Source: 4484-232 sp964486555 (GTDB lineage Bacteria; Thermotogota; Thermotogae; Thermotogales; Thermotogaceae). Taken from it: DNA of 7,865 bases. The stretch's first letter is position 1. Every line of letters begins with the position of its first letter. Below, one piece after another: positions 1 through 5,298 of this stretch. The stretch is taken from positions 1 to 7,865 of the forward strand of contig CAZANP010000071.1 of the NCBI GenBank assembly GCA_964486555.1, given 5' to 3'. The translations under genes and the position numbers were made by a program. The notes below the pieces were generated by a model, which worked only from the letters and a program-made list of their open reading frames with translations, made no database searches and had not been told where the DNA came from.

Positions 1-50
1 CCGATGGTAGTATGGGGGCAGCCCCATGCGAGAGTAGGTAGCGCCCGGGG
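1..50 (+). rRNA. rrf: 5S ribosomal RNA, 3' end (partial)
   Basis: The window opens in the 3' third of a 5S rRNA. The conserved CCGATGGTAGTATGGGGG stretch, the GCCCCATGCGAGAGTAGG helix-loop segment and a closing CGCCCGGGG that would pair with the missing 5' end are typical of bacterial 5S rRNA. GGGGGCAGCCCC can form the short internal hairpin of the molecule. The 5' part lies upstream of the window, and the exact 3' end is uncertain by a few bases. As the last gene of an rrn operon it is followed at once by a strong terminator, which agrees with the call. Confidence 0.93.
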
Positions 51-60
51 ATTTGTAAAG

Positions 61-92
61 AGCCGGAGCATATAGCTCCGGCTTTTGTTTTT
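61..92 (+). terminator. Rho-independent terminator of the rRNA operon
   Basis: AGCCGGAGC (61-69) and GCTCCGGCT (75-83) are perfect 9-bp inverted repeats around a 5-nt ATATA loop. They are followed by a T-rich tail (TTTT G TTTTT, 83-92). It starts about ten bases after the 5S 3' end, so it should end the rRNA transcript and insulate the genes downstream from it. Confidence 0.93.
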
Positions 93-335
93 ATAGTTTG
101 CTTTTATAGAAGGGGAATTTATCTGTTTGCTCCAACCTTGAAAAGGTATTCCTTACTATTATTTTTTAAGCCTCCTCTCCTGCCAAGTTTCACTACTGCC
201 TATACATCCACCTCCTTTATTCATCTTCCTTATTATCACATATCATAACTATTCCATAATACTACCTATGGGTGATTCAGTAGAACTGTTTGTTCTCTCA
301 CATGAACCCATCAATCATGTTTTCATTACTTGGAG
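93..335. other. Intergenic region with no supported gene
   Basis: No open frame of useful length with a convincing start is visible on either strand. The stretch 159-235 is about three-quarters pyrimidine on the + strand, so the - strand is purine-rich, as coding strands are elsewhere in this window. It contains a ribosome-binding-site-like AAAGGAGGTG on the - strand (210-219), but only a 21-codon frame covers it. A weak hairpin (CATGA 301-305, TCATG 315-319) followed by TTTT is not convincing as a terminator. It may be remnant sequence or an unrecognised short transcript; I see nothing decisive. Confidence 0.5.
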
Positions 336-369
336 TAATCTTTAACCTATGATAATCTTTAAGATATGA
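336..369 (+). repeat. Two-copy 17-bp tandem repeat upstream of the regulator gene
   Basis: TAATCTTTAACCTATGA (336-352) is followed immediately, in perfect register, by TAATCTTTAAGATATGA (353-369). The copies differ only at positions 11-12 (CC versus GA). Each copy ends in a TATGAT/TATGATAA string resembling a -10 element. In the second copy the change creates a small palindrome, ATCTT-T-AAGAT (355-365). The repeat ends 43 bp before the ATG at 413. It could be paired operator half-sites for a regulator, a duplicated promoter element, or a simple slippage duplication. Confidence 0.85.
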
Positions 370-370
370 T
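341..370 (+). promoter_or_regulatory. Possible promoter of the TM1266-like gene
   Basis: The best -10 candidate is TATGAT at 365-370, with a poor -35 match TTTAAC at 341-346 (18-bp spacer). TAAAAT at 389-394 is an alternative -10 but has no good -35. A promoter is needed here because the rRNA terminator lies upstream, yet which element is used cannot be settled by reading. The candidate overlaps the 17-bp tandem repeat, so any protein binding the repeat would compete with RNA polymerase. Confidence 0.35.
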
Positions 371-412
371 AAATTTTGATAAAAATGTTAAAATCCTTAT
401 GGAGGTGAAAAA

Positions 413-676
413 ATGAAAAGAGTTATGTTGGTTCTTCTTGATCAAAGAAAGAAGAACGCTGTTCAGGTTCAAAAGATCCTTTCCGAATGGGGTTGTTTGA
501 TAAGGACAAGGCTTGGTATTCATGAAGGAGTTCTGGAAAACTGTTCGGAAGAGGGTTTGATAATTCTTGAACTTGTTGGAGATAAGGAAATGCATGAAAA
601 GCTCGCGGAGCGATTGAATGCTCTTCCAAATGTTGTAGCGAAACTTGTTGAAATAAGTCTGGAAGAGAAAGCTTGA
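413..676 (+). CDS. TM1266-family putative iron-only hydrogenase system regulator (ACT-like)
   Basis: The product is 87 residues, predicted cytosolic, with no signal peptide or membrane segment. Its layout matches the small ACT/NikR-C-like fold of the TM1266 family: an N-terminal strand MKRVMLVLLD (1-10), a helix over about 15-25, then the marker segment RTRLGIHEG (31-39), a hydrophobic strand EGLIILELVG (47-56), and a closing helix-strand KLAERLNALPNVVAKLVEISL (63-83). Family members are usually found beside [FeFe]-hydrogenase maturation genes (hydE, hydF, hydG) and are annotated as putative regulators from that context; the ligand and mechanism are not known to me. There is no DNA-binding domain, so direct operator binding is doubtful. 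The start is fixed by GGAGGTGA (401-408), four bases before the ATG. No hydrogenase genes are visible nearby, so this copy looks like a solitary gene. Confidence 0.8.
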   Translation: MKRVMLVLLDQRKKNAVQVQKILSEWGCLIRTRLGIHEGVLENCSEEGLIILELVGDKEMHEKLAERLNALPNVVAKLVEISLEEKA

Positions 677-751
677 AATGCAATGATTTGTGAATTAACT
701 CTATAAATCACAATAAATCCTGTATCAACTCGGAAATCATTCACAGAGAAT

Positions 752-780
752 TTGGTGAAACTAAAAAAATGATGTAAAAT
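752..780 (+). promoter_or_regulatory. Predicted promoter of the nitroreductase gene
   Basis: TTGGTG (752-757) and TAAAAT (775-780) are separated by exactly 17 bp. The -10 is a good match and the -35 matches only in its TTG. Transcription would begin around 786-788. This is downstream of a GTG at 782 and supports the ATG at 815 as the real start. Confidence 0.5.
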
Positions 781-814
781 TGTGAAAAAAGTATCTTGCA
801 AGGGGGGAAGGAAG

Positions 815-1312
815 ATGGAACTTTCTGAAGTGATTCGAAAAAGAAGGAGCATTCGAAAGTTTAAAGATGATCCTATCCCAAAAGAAATGATAAACGAGAT
901 AATAAAATCTGCTATGTTTGCTCCAAGTGCTGTGAACAGAAGGCCTGTTCATCTGCTGGTGATAGAGGATAGAGAAACTATAGGAAAAATCAGAAAACTC
1001 AGAGAGAGTGCTTTCAGATTTCTTGAGACAGCTCCATTGGCTATTGTCATTGCGGTGGAGAATGTTGTAACCTGGGAGAGCGATGGAGCGATAGTTAGCA
1101 CTTTCATTCAGCTAACCTGTGTGGATTTGGGTCTGGGTTCATGTTGGGGTCATATAGCAGGAATCGTCGAGAATGAAGCAAGAAAACTTTTGAATATTCC
1201 AGAAAGATATCGTGTACTTTGTGTTGTAGGTATTGGATATCCTGATGAAGAGAAATCCCCACATGATGAGAGTGAAATAGATGAAAAGAGGATACATTGG
1301 GAGAAGTTTTGA
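815..1312 (+). CDS. Nitroreductase-family FMN-dependent oxidoreductase
   Basis: The product is 165 residues, at the compact end of the nitroreductase superfamily (commonly about 165-220). The N-terminal signature RKRRSIRKF (8-16) carries the Arg/Ser residues that contact the FMN phosphate. PSAVNRRP (37-44) is a variant of the family PSxxNxQPW motif, with Arg-Pro in place of Gln-Pro. GLGSCWG (106-112) and the C-terminal VVGIGYPDEE (137-146) are the usual flavin-side elements. Such enzymes are cytosolic homodimers that reduce nitro compounds, quinones or flavins using NAD(P)H; the physiological substrate cannot be read from the sequence. The ATG at 815 is chosen because it follows the purine-rich AGGGGGGAAGGA (801-812) and restores the usual family N-terminus. 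A GTG at 782 would add 11 residues unlike the family. It is monocistronic, with 138 bp before it and 185 bp after. Confidence 0.9.
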   Translation: MELSEVIRKRRSIRKFKDDPIPKEMINEIIKSAMFAPSAVNRRPVHLLVIEDRETIGKIRKLRESAFRFLETAPLAIVIAVENVVTWESDGAIVSTFIQLTCVDLGLGSCWGHIAGIVENEARKLLNIPERYRVLCVVGIGYPDEEKSPHDESEIDEKRIHWEKF

Positions 1313-1405
1313 TTGTCAATTATGCTTAATATTTTGTAATCTTTCATCTACATTTTGGTAATTTCAGAAGCAATTCTAAACACAAAATGAACGATTTCAT
1401 GATCG

Positions 1406-1486
1406 CAATGATTATGGTTTATCTGGATATTCGGTGATTAATATATCCTTGACATTAAAGACATGTATAGTTTAAAATAATCATTG
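1406..1486. repeat. 10-bp inverted repeat bracketing the cas promoter
   Basis: CAATGATTAT (1406-1415) and its exact reverse complement ATAATCATTG (1477-1486) are 61 bp apart. The downstream arm overlaps the end of the -10 box and the likely transcription start of the cas operon. The -35 and most of the promoter lie between the arms. This could be an operator pair or chance in A+T-rich DNA. Confidence 0.5.
1449..1478 (+). promoter_or_regulatory. Predicted sigma-A-type promoter of the cas operon
   Basis: A perfect TTGACA -35 (1449-1454) is followed by TAAAAT (1473-1478), five of six to consensus, with an 18-bp spacer. Transcription would start about 1484-1486, giving a leader of only some 12-14 nt that is almost entirely the ribosome binding site of cas6. 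It is the best promoter match in the window and the only good candidate for the cas genes, which otherwise have no gaps large enough to hold another. Confidence 0.72.
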
Positions 1487-1497
1487 GGTGATGACAA

Positions 1498-2214
1498 TTG
1501 ATTCTGAACGCTAAAATCTTCATCGAAAGAGGAAAAATCCCTTCTGATTACAGAAGATATTTCATATCCCTTCTAAAAGCAGCATTTCAGGGTACAGAAT
1601 TTGAAGATATAGTCCTGTCTAGAGAAAGGATCCCGAAACCTTATACATTCTCAGTGGGATTTTCAAGAATTGTCAGACAAAATATAGATAGCTTAGAATT
1701 CGAGAGTCCGGTATTCTTTAATTTTTCAACACCTATTCATACGATGATTGCCCACCTTTATAATCACGTAAAAAACCTTCCGACTCTTTTCTCAAAGGAA
1801 GTAAAAGAGATACAAATTCATCTGCCTCCACCAGTAACAATAAAAAGTAGGGAGATGGTGTTCAAGATAATGGGGTGTGCTGTTCTGACCAGAAACTATA
1901 GGGAGGGTGAAGTGTACGTCCATCCTGAAGATGATGATTTCGAGGAAGCGTTCAATCACTCCCTAAAAATCCGCCTCGAGTACTTCAGAGAGAAATTCTC
2001 ACATTTTGGGCATTTCCCTAAGTTTTCCCTAGTTAAGGTTCTAACGAAAAATTTAGAGAAAACGGTCATCAAGCATTATGGAGGGGTCCTCGAAGGTTTT
2101 CGAGGAACCTTGAAATTGCAAGGAGATCCGAAGATTTTGAACTTTCTGGTAGAAGCAGGTATAGGGATCAGAACCGGTCAAGGATTCGGTATGGTAAAGG
2201 TGGTGAAATTTTGA
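1498..2214 (+). CDS. cas6: CRISPR precursor-crRNA endoribonuclease Cas6
   Basis: The product is 238 residues, within the usual Cas6 range. Cas6 cuts the precursor CRISPR transcript inside each repeat and supplies mature crRNAs to Cascade. The C-terminal glycine-rich loop GIGIRTGQGFGMV (221-233) is the hallmark of the family. The N-terminal RAMP ferredoxin-like part starts LNAKIFIERGKIPSDYRRYFISLLKAAF-like, and IPKPYTFSV (45-53) matches the conserved 'PYTFS' strand. No histidine lies near residues 40-50, where several characterised Cas6 enzymes place their catalytic His; H81, H86 and H90 are the nearest. The start is TTG: an in-frame TGA lies at 1492-1494, and GGGTGA (1486-1491) sits six bases upstream. 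It is the first gene of the operon, and its stop TGA overlaps the cas8 start. Confidence 0.93.
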   Translation: MILNAKIFIERGKIPSDYRRYFISLLKAAFQGTEFEDIVLSRERIPKPYTFSVGFSRIVRQNIDSLEFESPVFFNFSTPIHTMIAHLYNHVKNLPTLFSKEVKEIQIHLPPPVTIKSREMVFKIMGCAVLTRNYREGEVYVHPEDDDFEEAFNHSLKIRLEYFREKFSHFGHFPKFSLVKVLTKNLEKTVIKHYGGVLEGFRGTLKLQGDPKILNFLVEAGIGIRTGQGFGMVKVVKF

Positions 2215-3548
2215 AAGAAATCGTTATATATCCCCACAATTGGGTCCACAACGCCAATGCGTATGGTTTTCTAAAAGCATTATCATGGTACGGTTTTGAT
2301 GTATCGAAATTACTCAAAGATGACGGCACATTGACTTTAAGTGAAGATATTCAGAAGGATATATATGAAAAAGAGTCTGGTATTCCAAAGCTCTACAAAA
2401 TATGGATAGAATCAACTGATAAGCTCAGAATAACGAAAGTGGATGAAAAATATGATCCTTATGTTAATATCCCCAAACGATTTTTTATGAACGACGAGAG
2501 GTTATATAAGAACCTGATACCCGAGAGAGGAGATAAATTAGAGAAATTTTGGGTGGAATTGCGGAGAATGATAGAGCATGTCTTTGATACACCAAAGATC
2601 GAAGGGAATGATACATGCTTTCTCTGTGGAAACCTTGTAAGTGTTCCAAATGATAAAAAACTCATTAGATACCATAGATTCTCTCCTGAACTCTTTGGAA
2701 AATTATCATCATGGATAAAGCATTTCCCAAACGCTTTTTGGAACATGGAGCAGAATCTGTATGTATGTGATGTATGTTCTCAGATGGCGCTTTTTCGTCA
2801 TTTCGTGTTTTACAAGAATAATGATAAGTTCATAAACGCCCCATCATTCAAAGTAATATGGTACCTCAATGAAGCTTTAGAAGCGTTTAAAAAGCTAAAT
2901 ACTAACGAGGCTCTTGGATACTCTTTACTTGAAACTTCTTTAAAGATTTATAGGATACTCGGTGCTTGGGCAAGACAAAATGTGGAGATAATAACTTTAA
3001 CAGATTCTGGATATGAAATATCCTATCTCCCGCCAAAGGTCGTGGATTCTCTCCTCACACCAAAAGTGGTGTATCTCCTAAAAGTGATAAGAGATGATGA
3101 AATTTTCCAAAAAGTTTTAAGAGAAGATACAAATGGGATACTAACAGATACTTATATTTCACTTCGCATGAAGATCACAGAAAGGCAAAATCTCATGAGA
3201 AAGGCAAAGAGAGAAATTCAAATAAACCCGATGTATACCCTCCAGTTGTATCTTGAGTTGAGAAAAATCTACTCGGGGGTGAAGATCATGGTGAAACCAG
3301 AGGATTTAAAAGAGCTTGGTAAAAAAGTAGCAGAAGCTTTTGAAAACACCAAGTATCGTCTTTTAGAGTTGGTAAGGCTTGGAAAAAGAAGTGAAGCATA
3401 TCACCTAGTTTTGAGAACATACATGACTAGGAAAATGGTATTTCCAAAAGAGCTTAATTATGTGTTCAGTGTGAGAGATGACGAGGTTTTTAAAGCGTTG
3501 ATGTTTGCGTATATAAGTGGTATGGCCGGAGGTGAGCATCATGAATAA
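2211..3548 (+). CDS. cas8b1: Type I-B Cascade large subunit Cas8b1/Cst1 (CXXC-CXXC)
   Basis: The product is 445 residues. In type I-B systems the large subunit helps recognise the PAM and positions Cas3 at the target. Two cysteine pairs, CFLC (136-139) and CDVC (186-189), form the zinc-finger-like CXXC-CXXC signature of the Cst1/Tneap group. The N-terminal segment YPHNWVHNANAYGFLKAL (7-24) also fits that family. The C-terminal third (about 300-445) is largely helical and charged, as expected for the part that corresponds to the small Cascade subunit. The start is TTG at 2211, overlapping the cas6 stop as TTGA, with GGTGA (2202-2206) four bases upstream. No separate small-subunit gene exists in the operon; an internal start at codon 360 probably supplies it (see that entry). 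Gene identity is firm; the exact subtype name is inferred from the cysteine motifs and neighbours. Confidence 0.92.
   Translation: MKEIVIYPHNWVHNANAYGFLKALSWYGFDVSKLLKDDGTLTLSEDIQKDIYEKESGIPKLYKIWIESTDKLRITKVDEKYDPYVNIPKRFFMNDERLYKNLIPERGDKLEKFWVELRRMIEHVFDTPKIEGNDTCFLCGNLVSVPNDKKLIRYHRFSPELFGKLSSWIKHFPNAFWNMEQNLYVCDVCSQMALFRHFVFYKNNDKFINAPSFKVIWYLNEALEAFKKLNTNEALGYSLLETSLKIYRILGAWARQNVEIITLTDSGYEISYLPPKVVDSLLTPKVVYLLKVIRDDEIFQKVLREDTNGILTDTYISLRMKITERQNLMRKAKREIQINPMYTLQLYLELRKIYSGVKIMVKPEDLKELGKKVAEAFENTKYRLLELVRLGKRSEAYHLVLRTYMTRKMVFPKELNYVFSVRDDEVFKALMFAYISGMAGGEHHE
3275..3282 (+). promoter_or_regulatory. Internal ribosome binding site within cas8b1
   Basis: GGGGGTGA is followed after five bases (AGATC) by an in-frame ATG at 3288. 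The arrangement is nearly the same as the true cas7 start, GGAGGTGA-GCATC-ATG (3528-3543), and by eye is better than the sites in front of cas6 and full-length cas8, which use TTG. Confidence 0.62.
3288..3548 (+). CDS. cas11b: Predicted small Cascade subunit Cas11b by internal initiation within cas8b1
   Basis: An ATG in the cas8 frame at codon 360, behind GGGGGTGA, would yield the last 86 residues as a separate protein beginning MVKPEDLKELGKK. The sequence reads as a bundle of amphipathic helices: about 3-18, 19-31, 33-46 and 67-81 of the short product. This resembles the all-helical Cas11 small subunits that line the Cascade belly and stabilise the crRNA-target duplex. Independent translation of the Cas8 C-terminus is established for other type I-B, I-C and I-D systems, so the idea has precedent. 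That this particular site is used is my inference. At 86 residues it is on the short side for Cas11. Other in-frame ATGs nearby (codons 320, 329, 341) have no comparable ribosome binding site. Confidence 0.55.
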   Translation: MVKPEDLKELGKKVAEAFENTKYRLLELVRLGKRSEAYHLVLRTYMTRKMVFPKELNYVFSVRDDEVFKALMFAYISGMAGGEHHE

Positions 3549-4515
3549 TGTAAGAGCGATTACTATTACTTTAATCTTCGAAGCTTGTGCTGTGAACAGA
3601 GATGAAAATATTGGTGGGAACATGCAATCGATAAAGAAACTTAGAAGAAGGGGTGGTATATACTCTTTCTTATCACGTGCTTTTATGAGGCACAAATTGT
3701 TCAATGCTCTCGCTAGAAAATATTCCTGGAAACCTGCTCCTGTGACAGTTGGGACAAACAATGTTATCCAATTCGATCTTGAAAACAACAGCATCATTCA
3801 TAGTGAAGAGCTGGATTTCTTTGGATACATGTCAACTGTCTCTGAAACTGTCGTTAGAAAAGCTCCCATTGGTATGACAAAAGCCGTTTCCTTGGAACCA
3901 TGGGAAGGTGACATGGCTTTCTACGCAAATCATGACATGGTAGCTAGAGCGCAAAAGCAAGGAAAAAAAGCCACTCCAAATCCGTTTTCCAAGGAAGAAC
4001 ATCTATCGTTGTATAAATTCTCGATAATTATGGATCTGGATAGGATAGGTGTTGATGAGGTGATCGTTCAAAAGGATGCGAAGATATTTGGTGTAGAGGT
4101 TAGAGAGGAAATGAAAAAAGATTTTGATGGGGGATATGTCGAAATAAAAAAACTGTCCAAAGATTATTATTCAGTAACGGCAAAGGTGAACGAAGATGAA
4201 AAAAGAAAAAGAATTTGCAATTTTCTTGACGTTGTGATAAATGGATTTGATATTCACACATCAACCGAGTCATGGAGTACCACTCCCATGTTCGCCATCG
4301 TAGCCACGCTCAATCTCCCACTAACTTTGTTCAATCCGTATGTAAAACTAAACGAAAACGGTTTAGATTCAACATCTTTGACATCTGCTATCGAAAATAC
4401 AAGTGTTTTGAAAGTTTGGATGTATCCTGGGATGTTCAAAGTAGGCGTAAAAGGAGTTGATGTAGTTGAGAGCCCAAAGAAGTTGTACGAGAAAATCTGC
4501 GCAGAAATCTCATGA
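3541..4515 (+). CDS. cas7: Type I-B Cascade backbone subunit Cas7/Cst2 (DevR family)
   Basis: The product is 324 residues. Several copies polymerise along the crRNA spacer to form the Cascade backbone. The N-terminal AITITLIFEACAVNRDENIGGNMQSIKKL-type segment (6-33) followed by RRRGGIYSFLSRAFMRHKLF (35-54) is strongly characteristic of the Cst2/DevR branch of the Cas7 RAMP family. ICNFLDVVINGFDIHTSTESW (225-245) and the following hydrophobic strand are further family matches. The ATG at 3541 overlaps the end of cas8 by 8 bp and has the best ribosome binding site of the operon, GGAGGTGA at 3528-3535, five bases upstream. An in-frame GTG at 3517 lies within cas8 and lacks such a site. The strong start fits the need for many Cas7 copies per complex. 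Confidence 0.95.
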   Translation: MNNVRAITITLIFEACAVNRDENIGGNMQSIKKLRRRGGIYSFLSRAFMRHKLFNALARKYSWKPAPVTVGTNNVIQFDLENNSIIHSEELDFFGYMSTVSETVVRKAPIGMTKAVSLEPWEGDMAFYANHDMVARAQKQGKKATPNPFSKEEHLSLYKFSIIMDLDRIGVDEVIVQKDAKIFGVEVREEMKKDFDGGYVEIKKLSKDYYSVTAKVNEDEKRKRICNFLDVVINGFDIHTSTESWSTTPMFAIVATLNLPLTLFNPYVKLNENGLDSTSLTSAIENTSVLKVWMYPGMFKVGVKGVDVVESPKKLYEKICAEIS

Positions 4516-4527
4516 GAGGTGAAGGTA

Positions 4528-5298
4528 ATGAAAATTTTGCAAATACACTTGAGAGCCCCTACAGCTCACTTCGCTATACCCTTCGCAATGTCCATAAAAA
4601 GAACCTTTCCTATTCCGATGTATTCAACCGCCATCGGCATCGTATGTAATGCTTTGAAATATAAGGAAAAAATTGAAAAATTTCTGACATCTCAGTTTTC
4701 CATGGCAATTATTGGAGATTATGGATCTATGCAGTATGAATACACATGGTTAAGAAGTTTTAGTTTGAAACATCATAAGAGAAGATTCCCAGGAAAGGAA
4801 GATAGGAGATTTATGGGAGAGGTAGAGCATCCAGGAGGGCAAATGCCCAATGTAGTTAGTTACCTCCTTGACGCAGATTTCAGAATATATGTAAAAGCTC
4901 CTTTAGATATCTTAAAGATGATAATGGAATCTTTCTTGTCTGGAGACTGGATAACACATCTTCATGCTGGTAGGGCCGAAGATATAATTGACTTTTTCGA
5001 AGTAGATTTGTTAGATATTCAAGTTGAAAAGATCTATGAGACGAATGGCTATACTTGGATTCCATCCCCAGAATTCGCTGATTTGGATTTCAAAGATTAT
5101 GAGTCTCTTTTTAATACAATAGGTGGGAGTATTTTCCTTGTGTCAACGATATACAAGGTATCAAATGGGAAAAGGCATTTTGAGCGTATCAGAGCAAAGC
5201 TTTACAATGGTGGGATTCCTCTCATAAATTTCAAACCGATTGTTTTACCAGCTCATAATGAAAGGCCTCTCTTTTTCGCAAGGATGGTGAAAGAATGA
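4528..5298 (+). CDS. cas5: Type I-B Cascade subunit Cas5 (Cas5t-like)
   Basis: The product is 256 residues. Cas5 is the RAMP subunit that caps the 5' handle of the crRNA and contacts Cas8. The N-terminal motif is clear: LRAPTAHFAIPFAM (8-21) then KRTFPIPMYSTAIGIVCNAL (24-43), the conserved 'P.A.F..P....T.P.PP.TTv.G...nal' pattern of Cas5. LHAGRAEDII (145-154) matches the conserved 'GRaED' element. The product is cytosolic, with no membrane segment. The ATG at 4528 is preferred over a GTG at 4519 because GAGGTGA (4516-4522) is five bases upstream of the ATG and overlaps the GTG. The gap to cas7 is 12 bp, the only real spacer in the operon; the stop overlaps the cas3 start as ATGA. Confidence 0.94.
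   Translation: MKILQIHLRAPTAHFAIPFAMSIKRTFPIPMYSTAIGIVCNALKYKEKIEKFLTSQFSMAIIGDYGSMQYEYTWLRSFSLKHHKRRFPGKEDRRFMGEVEHPGGQMPNVVSYLLDADFRIYVKAPLDILKMIMESFLSGDWITHLHAGRAEDIIDFFEVDLLDIQVEKIYETNGYTWIPSPEFADLDFKDYESLFNTIGGSIFLVSTIYKVSNGKRHFERIRAKLYNGGIPLINFKPIVLPAHNERPLFFARMVKE

Noticed and set aside
159..224. A 21-residue minus-strand frame beginning MNKGGGCIGSS
   Set aside because: The only ribosome-binding-like bases (AAGGAAG) abut the ATG, no promoter is convincing, and I recognise no peptide family. Kept only as a finding about base composition.
301..324. Hairpin CATGA / TCATG followed by TTTT as a terminator
   Set aside because: A 5-bp A+T-rich stem with a 9-nt loop is too weak, and no gene ends just upstream of it.
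685..719. Hairpin GATTTGTGA / TCACAA-taa-ATC after the TM1266-like gene as a terminator
   Set aside because: Six contiguous base pairs, then a 3-nt bulge, a 14-nt loop and no T-tract; it might still be a weak structure but is not a standard terminator.
782..814. GTG at 782 as the nitroreductase start
   Set aside because: It would precede the predicted transcription start and has no ribosome binding site; the added 11 residues are unlike the family, while the ATG at 815 has a purine-rich site.
1313..1497. A CRISPR array or leader upstream of cas6
   Set aside because: No regularly spaced repeat of about 30 bp is present here or anywhere else in the window; only a promoter and one inverted repeat are seen.
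3517..3540. GTG at 3517 as the start of cas7
   Set aside because: It adds eight residues unlike Cst2 proteins, and the ATG at 3541 has the best ribosome binding site in the operon.
3405..3797. 130-codon minus-strand open frame across the cas8-cas7 junction
   Set aside because: It is antisense to two clearly identified cas genes and shows no family features or ribosome binding site.
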